A stretch of 64,000 bases of DNA from Corallococcus caeni (GTDB lineage Bacteria > Myxococcota > Myxococcia > Myxococcales > Myxococcaceae): the NCBI RefSeq assembly GCF_036245865.1, contig NZ_BTTW01000011.1, positions 1-64,000 on the forward strand, given 5' to 3'. A program made the position numbers and the translations under genes. Under the pieces are notes generated by a model that did no database searches, had not been told where the DNA came from, and saw only the letters and a list, made by a program, of their open reading frames with translations. Below, in pieces: positions 48,822-57,898 of this stretch (positions are counted from its first letter, which is position 1; every line of letters begins with the position of its first letter).

Positions 48822-50372
48822 ATGTTCCCCCCGCCGTCCCAGGTGCTGCGCCAGCGCGAGGGCCTGCTGGCGGACACGCCCTTCCCGCTGCTCCTGCACG
48901 CGCTGATGGTGGAGGAGCGCACCTGCACGCTGGAACTCAAGGTGCGCCAGCGCGAGAAGCGCATCACCTTCGAGGACGGCGCGCCGGTGGCGTGCAACTC
49001 CAACCTCCTGCACGAGACGCTGGGCAAGTACCTGGTGGAGAAGGGCCGCCTGGCGGAGGCGGACTACCAGAAGGCCCTGGCGGAGAGCGTGTCCTCGGGC
49101 CTGCAGCTGGGCGCGCTGCTCGTGCAGAAGGGGCTCATCAGCCCCTTCGACCTCTACAAGCAGCTCCAGGCGAACCTGGCGCACAAGCTCTTGGACTGCT
49201 TCCGCTGGACGGACGCGAAGTACCGCCTCATCGCGGACGTGGAGAGCCCGGACGCCACGGTGCGCGCCAACACCGCGCAGCTCATCCTCACCGGCGTCTC
49301 CACGCAGCTGCCCTTCGACACCGTCGCCACGCACTTCACCTTCACCGACGAGCGCCGCTTCGGACAGATGCCCGGCGTGGAGTCCGCCCCCAAGCTGTCC
49401 TCCAAGGACGCGCGCCTGTTCCAGGCCCTGCGCCAGCGGCCCACCTTCAACGAGTTGCTGGAGCGCACCGGCTTCGACATGGACGCCGTGCTGCGCCGGC
49501 TCTACGCGCTGTGCCTGCTGGGCGTGGCGGGCTTCGCGGAGGACGTGGACGCGCGCACCCAGGAGCTGGCCCAGAAGGCCCCCGCCGTGCCCGCGCACGT
49601 GCCGGAGCCCGTCCCCACACCGGTGCCCGTGCCGTCGCAGGCGCCGTCAGGCACGCCCTTCGCGGACGAGGACGAGGCCGCGCGCAACGCGCTGGTGGGC
49701 GCGTTCCTCAACCACCGCAGCCTGGATCCGTTCGCGCTGCTGGACGTGCCGGAGGACGTGCAGCCGGTGGCGCTGCGCAAGGCGTTCCTCGCCGCCGCGG
49801 ACCGCTTCGCCCCCTTGCGCTTCCAGACCGCGGAGCTGAAGGAGAAGGCGGAAGGGATGCTGGCCGCGTACGCGCGGGCCTACGGCGCGCTGTCGGAGCC
49901 GGAGCAGAACGCGCTGTGGAAGAAGCGCCGGCAGGCCCAGCGGGAGAAGGCGCGCAGCAACACCGGCCGGCCCTCCACCGCGGAGCAGTTCCGCATCCGC
50001 ACGGACCTGCTGGACGCCACCACCCAGTTCGACGAGGGCAAGCGGCGCCTGGAGGCGCGCAACTTCGCGGGCGCCTTCGAGTACTTCGAATACGCCTGCG
50101 ACATCGACCCGCGGCCGCTGCACCAGGTCCACCGCGCCTGGGCGCGCTACCTGATGAAGCCGGAGGCGCACGGACGGCTCGTGCTCCAGGAGCTCCAGGA
50201 GCTGGTGCGCCAGGAGCCCGGCCTGGAGGAGGGCTGGGCCTTCCTGGGCGACGTGGCCCGCGGCGAGGGCCAGTGGGCGCTCGCGGAGGACGCCCTGCGC
50301 AAGGCCTTCAAGCTGAACCCCCAGCAGCGCCGCTACGTGGCGCTCATCCAGGAGATCGCCCGGCGGAGGTGA
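48822..50372 (+). CDS. DUF4388 / degenerate J-domain / TPR protein
   Basis: A 516-residue adaptor of the same general type as the 8973-11732 protein. An N-terminal DUF4388 domain (about 10-240, RQREKRITFEDGAPVACNS, LGKYLVEKGRLAEADYQ); a Pro/Val linker; a J-like domain (about 300-370, DPFALLDVPEDVQPVALRKA... then ADRFAPLRF) in which the HPD motif is missing; and C-terminal TPR-like helices. Loss of HPD argues that it cannot stimulate DnaK but may still bind partners. Confidence 0.75.
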   Translation: MFPPPSQVLRQREGLLADTPFPLLLHALMVEERTCTLELKVRQREKRITFEDGAPVACNSNLLHETLGKYLVEKGRLAEADYQKALAESVSSGLQLGALLVQKGLISPFDLYKQLQANLAHKLLDCFRWTDAKYRLIADVESPDATVRANTAQLILTGVSTQLPFDTVATHFTFTDERRFGQMPGVESAPKLSSKDARLFQALRQRPTFNELLERTGFDMDAVLRRLYALCLLGVAGFAEDVDARTQELAQKAPAVPAHVPEPVPTPVPVPSQAPSGTPFADEDEAARNALVGAFLNHRSLDPFALLDVPEDVQPVALRKAFLAAADRFAPLRFQTAELKEKAEGMLAAYARAYGALSEPEQNALWKKRRQAQREKARSNTGRPSTAEQFRIRTDLLDATTQFDEGKRRLEARNFAGAFEYFEYACDIDPRPLHQVHRAWARYLMKPEAHGRLVLQELQELVRQEPGLEEGWAFLGDVARGEGQWALAEDALRKAFKLNPQQRRYVALIQEIARRR

Positions 50373-50402
50373 GGCCCCGCCGGGGGCGCACGGCCGGGAC
50401 GG

Positions 50403-51068
50403 CTACAGCGCCTTCAGGGCGGCGCGGTCGGAGTCGGACAGCCCCTCGCCGTTCGTCAGGTGGGTGATGGCCAGCTGGATGGGCGTGACGGCCTGGCGCG
50501 TCAGCTGCTTGCCCTCCAGCAGCGTGTACAGCTCCTGGAAGCCCTCGTACCCGATGATGGGGCCCAGCGCGTACTCGTCGCCGACGCCGCTGGTCGCGCG
50601 GTCCTGGTTGGCGCAGTACAGGAACAGGGGCGTGAAGTAGCGCTCGCCCGGCGGCACCTCGATGGAGACCCGCTGCGCCAGCAGGCCGTTCTGGATGCTC
50701 CCGTCCTTGGAGACGATGATGAGGCCGGGCGGCAGCGTGACCGTGATGGGGCCGCCGGTGGTGTTGCGGAAGATGAGGCACAGGGTCACGGCGCCACCGC
50801 TGCCCTTGGCGTCGTCCCTGTCCTTGTCGTCGCAGTCCCGCGGGTCCTCGACGTAGAAGCTCTTCAGCGGCGTCTCCAGGGTGATGCCCGCCGGCAGCGT
50901 GAAGGGCGTGCCCTCCGGCTGCGCCTTGGACGTCCCCGTCCCCGGACCGGCGGACGCCGTGGTCGTGCCGCCGTCGGGACCGCCGCCGTCGCCGCCGTCG
51001 TCCTTGCAGGCCGCCAGCAACGCCACCGCCAGCACCACGCCCATTCGCTTCGCCACGTGCCAGTTCAT
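50403..51068 (-). CDS. Lipoprotein of unknown function
   Basis: A 221-residue lipoprotein. The signal MNWHVAKRMGVVLAVALLAAC has a lipobox (LLAAC, lipidated Cys 21), followed by an Asp/Gly-rich linker and a beta-sandwich-like domain (TLCLIFRNTTGGPITVTLPPG). GGAGG lies six bases before ATG 51068; an overlapping ATG at 51071 is the alternative. The 231 bases to the divergent pseudopilin operon contain two short hairpins (CGGAGCCAGGAGCTCCCG region near 51139 and a TGGCGG/CCGCCA stem near 51208) but no gene. Confidence 0.75.
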   Translation of the reverse strand: MNWHVAKRMGVVLAVALLAACKDDGGDGGGPDGGTTTASAGPGTGTSKAQPEGTPFTLPAGITLETPLKSFYVEDPRDCDDKDRDDAKGSGGAVTLCLIFRNTTGGPITVTLPPGLIIVSKDGSIQNGLLAQRVSIEVPPGERYFTPLFLYCANQDRATSGVGDEYALGPIIGYEGFQELYTLLEGKQLTRQAVTPIQLAITHLTNGEGLSDSDRAALKAL

Positions 51069-51299
51069 CATTCGCCTCCATGCGCCTTTGCGGCGGATGG
51101 CCGTGCCAACCACGGGCGGCGCACAGCGTCAAGCACCCCGGAGCCAGGAGCTCCCGATAATGTCCGCAAGCACGGTGGCCAGGCCCGCGGTCCCGGCCAC
51201 TTGGCGGATTCCCGCCAGGCCGTCTCCTGGCGTTAAGGTAGCGGCACAATGGGTCGGGAAGGCTCCCACCTTGGGGTATTTTCAGTACAGGGGCGAAGC

Positions 51300-52070
51300 A
51301 TGAGGCGCGGCGGCGAATCAGGCCAGGTGGCGGTGGAGACGGCCATCGTCTTGCCCCTGTTCGTGTTCATGCTGCTGGGCATCCTCCAGCTGGGGCTGAT
51401 GCACCAGGCCCGGCTCCTCACGAAGTACGCGGCCTACAAGGCCGTGCGCGCCGGCTCCATCCACAACGCGGACATCCCCACCATGGAGAAGGCCGCCCTG
51501 GCGGTGCTGCTGCCCATGGTGAGCACGGCCGCCAGCGGGGGCGCGGAGATCATCACGCCCATCACCAGCGGCAGCGACTTCAAGTCCAAGTTCGAGTCCG
51601 GCGACATCGGCAAGAACAAGATGAGCGACGCCTCCGGCCTGAAGTTCGCGGAGGTCACCATCTGCAACCCCCTGAAGGGGGACCTGGGCTCCGGCTCCCA
51701 CTCCAACAAGGAGATGGACTTCGATGATCCGAAGGTCGCCTCCGGTGAAGGCGGCTGGGCGGACAGCCTGCGCACCAAGCTGAGCGTGCAGGTGACGTTC
51801 AACTACCGCCTGCCCATCCCGTTCGCGGACGTCGTCATCTACAACATCGCGCGCGGCCGCGACCTGCCGTACGTGCTGCGGCTGGGCAAGGACTCGGACC
51901 GGGACGAGTTCATCGTCAAGAAGATGTCCAAGTACGACTCCGCCGCGGACAACAAGCTCTACATCCTGCCCATCCGCGCCACGTACATCATGCGGATGCA
52001 CTCCAACCTCTACCTCACCCAGAAGGAACTTCCGGAGGAGAACGAATGCATCTTCCCGTTCGAACCGTGA
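51300..52070 (+). CDS. TadE-like pseudopilin
   Basis: A 256-residue protein. Its N-terminus has a type IV prepilin-peptidase-like site: Gly 8, then QVAVE with Glu at +5, followed by a 20-residue hydrophobic segment (TAIVLPLFVFMLLGILQLG). A periplasmic beta-rich domain of about 215 residues follows, with a cysteine pair (CNPLKG, NECIFPFEP). TadE proteins are minor pseudopilins of tight-adherence (Flp) pili. The gene heads the operon; ATG 51300 follows AGGGGCGAAGC. Confidence 0.8.
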   Translation: MRRGGESGQVAVETAIVLPLFVFMLLGILQLGLMHQARLLTKYAAYKAVRAGSIHNADIPTMEKAALAVLLPMVSTAASGGAEIITPITSGSDFKSKFESGDIGKNKMSDASGLKFAEVTICNPLKGDLGSGSHSNKEMDFDDPKVASGEGGWADSLRTKLSVQVTFNYRLPIPFADVVIYNIARGRDLPYVLRLGKDSDRDEFIVKKMSKYDSAADNKLYILPIRATYIMRMHSNLYLTQKELPEENECIFPFEP

Positions 52071-53605
52071 GGTCCGCCTCCCGGCCAAGGCGTCAGCGGG
52101 GCCAGGCCCTGGTGCTCGCGTGCCTGTCGTTCCTCTTGCTCGCGCTGATGACGACGCTGAGCTTCAACCTGAGCCACGCCCTGCGGGAGAAGATGAGCCT
52201 GCAGCAGCACAGCGACGCGCTCGCGTACTCCATGGGCGTCGTGGAGGCGAGAGCGTTCAACTACTACGCGGCCAGCAACCGGGCCATCGCGTCCACCTAC
52301 GTGGGCATGACGTCCGCGCACGGCTACATGGCCGCGGCCAGCGCCACCGGCGACATGATGCGCGCCGGGCAGATGAGCTTCTTCATCATCGCCGCCCTGG
52401 AGGTGGCGCAGTGCCCGCCGTACAACTTCCAGCACTGCTTCGACGCGCTGGAAGCGGTGATGATCGCCATGGACTACAGCTCCAAGGCCAGCGAGTACGA
52501 CCAGAAGGTCCAGGGCGTCGAGTCCGCCTTCAACAAGGTCATCCAGGAACTGGATCGCATGGCGAACCAGATCCACACCTCCCAGCAGACGGTCCACCGG
52601 GCCGCCAAGAACGCGCTGCGCGACGGCCAGTCCGCGGACCTGTCCCAGCTGACGGAGAAGAACGTCCCCGGCGCCAGCGAGCTGAACTCCAGCGTGGGCG
52701 GGATGAACGCGGATGAGTTCGACTGCGCGGTGGACGGGATGAACTGCACGCGCGCCGGCAACTCCAGCAACAAGGCCCGCGCGCAGGTGATGACGGAGAT
52801 CTCCAACGCGTCCCGTCCTGGCTGGGCGGCCAACCGCAGCCTGCCCGTCATCATGAACGGGCTGCCCACCTACTACAAAAGCGACTTCATCAAGGACCTG
52901 CTCAAGGACATCCCCCAGGAAGGCACCCACATGATCGTGGGGCACCAGGGCACGGCCAAGGTGGCCCAGACCAAGAGCAACATCCACGGCCCCGGCCAGG
53001 TCACCGGCAACGAGGGCAAGGTCGTCGTCGCGGACGAGCACGGCACCCTCATCTCGCAGTGGCGCCACGGCTTCGGCGTGGGCACGTACAAGGCCCTGGT
53101 GGAGAGCAGCGAGAACGGCGGCAGCCACGAGCCCTCCGGTGCCCACTCCGGCCAGCACGACATGTTCAAGGGCATCAACACCAAGGACCTGATGGGCTGC
53201 TCGGCCAGCGGCAACTGCTTCATGAAGTTCCGCGCCAGCGACGACCCGGACCGCGACTGGGGCCAGCCGCGCGTCTACAGCTACGTCACCAAGCAGTTCT
53301 TCGTGGGTGACGCCAAGAAGGCGCCCTGGGAGCTCAACGACTCCGGCTCCTTCACGCTCACGCACGGCGCCCAGGGCGACGGGCAGCTGCGGCTCGCGCC
53401 CGGCGAGGGCGCGGCGCTCAGCAAGGCGCTCGTCTACTACCACCGCCTGGGCCCCAACGGCTGGAAGGAGGCCCCGGGCCTCTTCAACCCCTACTGGCGC
53501 GTGAAGCTGCACCCGTTCAGCGCGCAGGAGGCCTCGCAGGTGCTCAACCGCGCGGGCAACTCGGACGCCGCCACGCTGGCGGGCGCCAAGGACCTGGCCC
53601 TATGA
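52046..53605 (+). CDS. TadG-like pseudopilin
   Basis: A 519-residue protein overlapping the first gene by 25 bases; ATG 52046 has GGAGGAG upstream. The N-terminus is a TadG type: RRQRGQALVLACLSFLLLALMTTLSF, i.e. a GQ site followed by a hydrophobic stretch but without the +5 Glu, so it may not be processed by prepilin peptidase. The long remainder is alpha-helical and periplasmic, with seven or more cysteines (CPPYNFQHC, CAVDGMNC, CSASGNC). Confidence 0.8.
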   Translation: MHLPVRTVRSASRPRRQRGQALVLACLSFLLLALMTTLSFNLSHALREKMSLQQHSDALAYSMGVVEARAFNYYAASNRAIASTYVGMTSAHGYMAAASATGDMMRAGQMSFFIIAALEVAQCPPYNFQHCFDALEAVMIAMDYSSKASEYDQKVQGVESAFNKVIQELDRMANQIHTSQQTVHRAAKNALRDGQSADLSQLTEKNVPGASELNSSVGGMNADEFDCAVDGMNCTRAGNSSNKARAQVMTEISNASRPGWAANRSLPVIMNGLPTYYKSDFIKDLLKDIPQEGTHMIVGHQGTAKVAQTKSNIHGPGQVTGNEGKVVVADEHGTLISQWRHGFGVGTYKALVESSENGGSHEPSGAHSGQHDMFKGINTKDLMGCSASGNCFMKFRASDDPDRDWGQPRVYSYVTKQFFVGDAKKAPWELNDSGSFTLTHGAQGDGQLRLAPGEGAALSKALVYYHRLGPNGWKEAPGLFNPYWRVKLHPFSAQEASQVLNRAGNSDAATLAGAKDLAL

Positions 53606-54681
53606 GCCCCTTCACTTCGTCCCGCCGCGCGCGCCGGGGCGCCGCCTCCGTGGAGATGGCGCTCTCCATGATCGCGCTCATCCCCATCTTCATGTACGCG
53701 CTCTTCCTGGACGACCTCCTGCGCTACTCGCTGGACAACCAGGAGGCCGCGGTGACGACCATCTGGGACTTCACCACGCAGGACTACACGAAGGGGCTCA
53801 AGCCGGGCGGCGGCGGCGGTACGGGCCCCCAGGGCGGCAACTCCAACGTGCAGCACAACGCCCGCCTCACGTACTGCGACCACGAGTCCGGCATCGACCG
53901 GCCGGACGTCATGTCCGGCAGCAACTACGCGGACTGCGAGGACACGGACCACCACACGGCGCTCGTCGCCCACGTCTGCTGGATGAACGACGATGCCCAG
54001 CAGGTGACGTGCACCGCGCCAGAGACGGGCGCCGCGAAGCTGGGCAGTCTGGCGGACGACTACCAGGACGAGTTCACCAACGGCGGCTACATCGTCTGCG
54101 AGGCCCGCGCCGTGGTGGAGAACTACCTGTTGCCCGAACAGTTCCTGCCGGAGTTCAGCAAGGAGAAGCTGAGCAAGGAGAATTGGAAGAAGGAAGGCGT
54201 GGCGAAGGTCCACGACAACGCCCAGGCGGGCGTCGGCGGCGAGAACGGCAACGCCTACTTCCTCAAGAAGCAGACCATGAGCATCCTCACCGACACCTGG
54301 GCGCTCACCCAGGACGCGGACATCTCCCCCTCCGACTCCAGCGGTGAGATGTACGACCGCATGAAGAACACGTACACGAACGTCACCGCGTACAACCTCA
54401 TGCGCAGCCAGATGATGGACTTCCGGCAGAAGATCACGGAGGACCTGCTGGACGGCACCATGCTCTACATGTTCGAGGACTCGCCCTCGGACCCGTACAT
54501 CTCCATCCACCCGCACCTGGCCAACATGCAGACCCCGGCCAACACGGTGGACCAGGAGGGCAGCACCCGCTACTTCAACCAGGAGTGGCGTGACTGGGAC
54601 CAGGACAAGAACCAGAACACGTACAAGCACGGCCAGCGCGGTGACTGGTACATGGGCTGCAAGGACGCGGAGTCGTGCTGA
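53602..54681 (+). CDS. Second TadE-like pseudopilin
   Basis: A 359-residue protein that starts ATGA-overlapped with the TadG gene. N-terminus MSPFTSSRRARRGAASVEMALSMIA: Gly 13 then AASVE with Glu at +5, then a hydrophobic segment, i.e. a pseudopilin signal. The periplasmic domain has nine or more cysteines and many acidic residues (DYTKGLKPGGGGG, DWDQDKNQN). It probably assembles with the other pseudopilins. Confidence 0.8.
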   Translation: MSPFTSSRRARRGAASVEMALSMIALIPIFMYALFLDDLLRYSLDNQEAAVTTIWDFTTQDYTKGLKPGGGGGTGPQGGNSNVQHNARLTYCDHESGIDRPDVMSGSNYADCEDTDHHTALVAHVCWMNDDAQQVTCTAPETGAAKLGSLADDYQDEFTNGGYIVCEARAVVENYLLPEQFLPEFSKEKLSKENWKKEGVAKVHDNAQAGVGGENGNAYFLKKQTMSILTDTWALTQDADISPSDSSGEMYDRMKNTYTNVTAYNLMRSQMMDFRQKITEDLLDGTMLYMFEDSPSDPYISIHPHLANMQTPANTVDQEGSTRYFNQEWRDWDQDKNQNTYKHGQRGDWYMGCKDAESC

Positions 54682-55538
54682 AGTCGCTGGCCACGCACCC
54701 CGCCTTCCGCACCGCCGCGGTGCTGGTGTCGGTGGCGGTGGCGGGCACGCTCATCGGGATGGGCTGGGAGGAGGCGCGCTACGGCGGCACCCGCACGGAG
54801 CTGGAGCGGGCGGAGGCCGCCGCGGACGAACTGGACCAGGAGACGCCGCGCGGCTCGGGGCGCTCGAAGCAGGACGAGGCCATCCTGGCGCGCACGCTGT
54901 CGTACTTCCCGCCCTATCCCAACGGCGGACGTCCGGAGGCGCTGGCCGCGGACTACCTGGGGCCGGGCACGCCCATCGCGGTGTCGTGGTTCGCCACGAA
55001 GGACTCGTCGGATGTGGTGCTGAACCACTACCGCAAGTTCCTCCTGGACGAGGGCCTGCCCGTGGTGGGCCTGCGCTTCAACGACAACGCGGGCTACGTG
55101 GGCTACTGGGTCCCGAAGGACGACGAGGTCCGGCTGATGTCCACGCTGCGCCAGGGCGATGAGACCATCGTCTTCGTCTCCTCCGCGCGCATGCGCAACT
55201 ACCTGGAGCGCGCCGGGAGCCGCATCCCCGCGGGCGTGCCGGTGCCCAGGGGCCTGCAGGACGCGGCGTCCCTGTCCCTCAAGATGGAGGGCGCCACGAA
55301 CGTCACCGTGACGGGCCGGCTGCCCGACACCGCGCTCCCCGACGCCGAGCAGGCCTACGCGGCCCTCCTGCGCGACCAGGGATGGAGCGTGTCCGAGGCC
55401 CGCCAGGCGGGCTTCCAGGAAACCGAGCTGACCCTGACGCGCACGGGCCTGCGCGGACAGGCCACCTTGCGGCAACCTTCCGCGCAGCGCGACGTGGAGT
55501 TCCACCTGTCGCTGATGCGGGCCCAGGGCGCGCCATGA
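54675..55538 (+). CDS. Single-pass periplasmic protein in the pseudopilin operon
   Basis: A 287-residue protein beginning at GTG 54675, overlapping the previous stop by seven bases. An uncleaved-looking N-terminal helix (about 12-30, TAAVLVSVAVAGTLIGMG) anchors an alpha/beta domain of 250 residues (VVLNHYRKFLLDEGLPVVGL, TIVFVSSARMRNYL). No cysteine in the mature part. I do not recognise the family. Its operon place suggests a pilus biogenesis or anchoring role. Confidence 0.65.
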   Translation: MLKSLATHPAFRTAAVLVSVAVAGTLIGMGWEEARYGGTRTELERAEAAADELDQETPRGSGRSKQDEAILARTLSYFPPYPNGGRPEALAADYLGPGTPIAVSWFATKDSSDVVLNHYRKFLLDEGLPVVGLRFNDNAGYVGYWVPKDDEVRLMSTLRQGDETIVFVSSARMRNYLERAGSRIPAGVPVPRGLQDAASLSLKMEGATNVTVTGRLPDTALPDAEQAYAALLRDQGWSVSEARQAGFQETELTLTRTGLRGQATLRQPSAQRDVEFHLSLMRAQGAP

Positions 55539-55561
55539 GTCGCGCGCGTGGAGAGCGAACG

Positions 55562-55834
55562 ATGAGCCGTTTCAAGAAGCAGGTCCTGGTCCTGTCCCTG
55601 GGTGTGGGCGCGCTGCTGTGGAGCACGCCGGTCCTGGCCGCCGCCAGCTGCGAGCGCCGCTGCGCGGAGGACAAGGTGAAGTTCGAGAAGGTGTGCAAGG
55701 AGCGCGCGAAGAACGCGCAGCCCTACTGCACCAAGGTCGCCGGCCAGGCGAAGGACAAGTGCGTGAACCAGTGCCGCAACGGCAAGAAGGGCGGCGGTGA
55801 TGACACGCCGACGATGGAGGCGCCCGGTGAGTAA
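55562..55834 (+). CDS. Small secreted protein with twin CX3C motif
   Basis: A 90-residue protein: signal peptide (MSRFKKQVLVLSLGVGALL..., cleaved near ALAA/ASC), then a 50-residue helical part with six cysteines. The first pair is CERRC and the last CVNQC, i.e. a twin CX3C as in Tim-type hairpins, with two more cysteines between. The end is Gly/Lys/Asp-rich. ATG 55535, overlapping the previous stop as ATGA, is an alternative start. Exported and disulfide-bonded by inference. Confidence 0.65.
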   Translation: MSRFKKQVLVLSLGVGALLWSTPVLAAASCERRCAEDKVKFEKVCKERAKNAQPYCTKVAGQAKDKCVNQCRNGKKGGGDDTPTMEAPGE

Positions 55835-56012
55835 GCGCAGGCGTCTGAAGCAGGCCCTCCAGCGCGGGCAGGCCATGTCGGAGTACGGCGTCATCACGGC
55901 GGCGTTCTTCGGCTTCACCGTGCTGAGCTGGCCGTTCCTCATCCAGCTGCTGCGGGCCCTCAACACCTACTTCCAGTCCATCTACTACATCATCCAGTCG
56001 CCCATCCCCTGA
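55827..56012 (+). CDS. Flp-like pilin / small pseudopilin
   Basis: A 61-residue protein. GTG 55827 lies inside the end of the twin-CX3C gene and follows GGAGG. The sequence SKRRRLKQALQRGQAMSEYG gives a basic leader ending at Gly 14, with Glu 19 at +5 and a hydrophobic helix (VITAAFFGFTVLSWPFLIQLL), the Flp/Fap pilin pattern (GQAMSEY). Length is typical of Flp pilins. It would be the main or a minor fibre subunit. Confidence 0.8.
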   Translation: MSKRRRLKQALQRGQAMSEYGVITAAFFGFTVLSWPFLIQLLRALNTYFQSIYYIIQSPIP

Positions 56013-56046
56013 CGTCGGGGACGGGCGGCCGGGACGGGTGGAGCGC

Positions 56047-57246
56047 TTAAGGCTTCACGGTGGTGACGAACACCGCCTTGCCGCCCTCCACCTTCATCAC
56101 CACGGCCTGCTTCACCGCGTCGCGGTTGGCGTCCAGGTTGATGGTGCCCGCCACGCCCGGGAAGTCCTTCGTGGCCGCGATGGCGTCGCGCAGCGCTGGG
56201 CCGGACGTATCCGGCGCGCGCTTCATCGCATCCACCAGCAGGCGCCCGGCGTCGTACGCCAGCACCGCCACGCTGTCCGGCACGCTGCCGTAGGCGGCCT
56301 TGTACTTCTTGAGGAAGTTCTGGACGACGGGGTCCGGGTTGTCCGGCGAGTAGTGGTTGGAGAAGTAGCTGCCCTCCAGCGCGGAGCCGCCCAGCTCGTA
56401 CAGCTTGTCGGAGTCCCAGCCGTCACCGCCCAGGAGCGGCACGCGCAGGCCCACCTCGCGCGCCTGCCGCGCGATGATGCCCACGTCCGTGTAGTAGCCC
56501 GGGACGAACACCGCCTCCGGCTTCATGTTCTTGATGGACGTGAGCTGCGCGCGGAAGTCCGTGTCGCCCTTGGAGTAGCTCTCGTTGCCGACGATGGTGC
56601 CGCCGAACTCCTTGAACTTCTGGTTGAAGACGTCCGCCAGGCCCACGGAGAAGGCGCTCTTGTTGTCGGTGAGCACCGCCACCTTGTTGAGCTTGAGGTT
56701 CTCCCGCGCGAACTTCGCCATCACCAGGCCCTGGAACGGGTCGATGAAGCAGACGCGGAAGATGTAGTCGCCCTTCTTCGTCACCTCCGGGCTGGTGGAG
56801 GTGGGCGTAATCATGGGCACCTTGCCCGCCTGCGCCTTGTCCGCCATGGCCATGGACACGGACGACGCGGCCTCACCCAGCAGCGCCACCACCTTGTCCT
56901 GCGCGATGAGCCGCGTGGCCGCCTGGGCGCCTTCCTCCGGACGGCCCTGGCTGTCGTAGACGCGCACCACCAGCTTCTGGCCGCGCACGCCGCCCGCCGC
57001 GTTGGCCTCCTGGAGCGCCAGGTCGATGCCGTTGCGCGCGGAGATGCCGAAGGTGGCCTCGGAGCCGGTGAGGCTGCCCACCTCGCCAATGAGGATGGTG
57101 CCTTCCGGCGGAGGCCCCGGCGGGGCGGCCGTGGCGCTGCCACCCTGCGTGGTGGGCGAGGGCGCGGGGGCCGGGGCGGACTTCTTCTCACAACCCACCA
57201 GGGCCAGGGCCAGCGCGGTGAGCAGGAGGGGGAGGGGACGGCGCAT
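56047..57246 (-). CDS. Branched-chain amino acid-type ABC substrate-binding lipoprotein
   Basis: A 399-residue lipoprotein: signal MRRPLPLLLTALALALVGC with lipobox (ALVGC), Pro/Ala/Thr linker to residue 45, then a type I periplasmic-binding fold (ILIGEVGSLTGSEATFG, GIDLALQEANAAGGVRGQK, PMITPTSTSPEV, VFVPGYYTDVGIIARQARE). LivJ/AmiC-like binding proteins take up branched-chain amino acids or small amides. No permease or ATPase genes are beside it, so it may be an orphan sensor protein. Confidence 0.85.
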   Translation of the reverse strand: MRRPLPLLLTALALALVGCEKKSAPAPAPSPTTQGGSATAAPPGPPPEGTILIGEVGSLTGSEATFGISARNGIDLALQEANAAGGVRGQKLVVRVYDSQGRPEEGAQAATRLIAQDKVVALLGEAASSVSMAMADKAQAGKVPMITPTSTSPEVTKKGDYIFRVCFIDPFQGLVMAKFARENLKLNKVAVLTDNKSAFSVGLADVFNQKFKEFGGTIVGNESYSKGDTDFRAQLTSIKNMKPEAVFVPGYYTDVGIIARQAREVGLRVPLLGGDGWDSDKLYELGGSALEGSYFSNHYSPDNPDPVVQNFLKKYKAAYGSVPDSVAVLAYDAGRLLVDAMKRAPDTSGPALRDAIAATKDFPGVAGTINLDANRDAVKQAVVMKVEGGKAVFVTTVKP

Positions 57247-57321
57247 CGGTAGGGCTCCTCGAGGGGGAGACAGGCTCGGAAAGCGGACGGCTCCACCCTA
57301 ACCCGTCGCCCCCGGATTTGA

Positions 57322-57344
57322 ATGTGGACTGGACAGGTCCACAT
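57322..57344 (+). promoter_or_regulatory. Palindromic operator candidate upstream of the suf operon
   Basis: Perfect eight-base arms ATGTGGAC (57322-57329) and GTCCACAT (57337-57344) around a seven-base spacer, 61 bases before the regulator's ATG. The right arm abuts TACATAAG, possibly the -10 region, so a protein bound there would block transcription. This fits autoregulation by the Rrf2 regulator encoded next. The -35 box cannot be set with confidence. Confidence 0.5.
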
Positions 57345-57404
57345 TACATAAGAGGCCGTCGCGGGCATGGGGCCCGCGGACAGCCCTGAGGAGATACCCC
57401 CCAC

Positions 57405-57898
57405 ATGCTCCGGATGAGCAAGATGACCGACTACGGCATCGTGCTGATGACCGAGCTGGCGCGCGCGGACGGGGAAACCCGCACCACGCGAGAGCTGGCG
57501 GCGCGCACGCATGTCGCCCTTCCCTCCGCGAGCAAGGTCCTCAAGGGCCTGTTGCAGGCGGGGCTGGTGGTGTCACACCGGGGGGCGAACGGCGGCTACG
57601 GCCTGTCGCGTCCGGCGGAGGCCATCTCGCTGGCGGAGCTGGTGTCCGCGCTGGAGGGGCCGGTGTCCCTCACGGAGTGTGGCCAGCACGCCGGCAAGCC
57701 CGCGGGGCCCTGTGAGCTGGAGGCCGTCTGCCAGGTGCGGGGCCACTGGCGCCTCATCAACCAAGCCATCCAGGAGGCGCTGGGGAAGCTGACGCTCGCG
57801 GACCTGCGCGCGCCCGCGCCCCGCATGCCGGAGCGGCTGGTGGGCCTGGGCCTGCCGGCGTCCGCGCCCCTTCCTGCTTCCGCCACGGGAGTCCGTTC

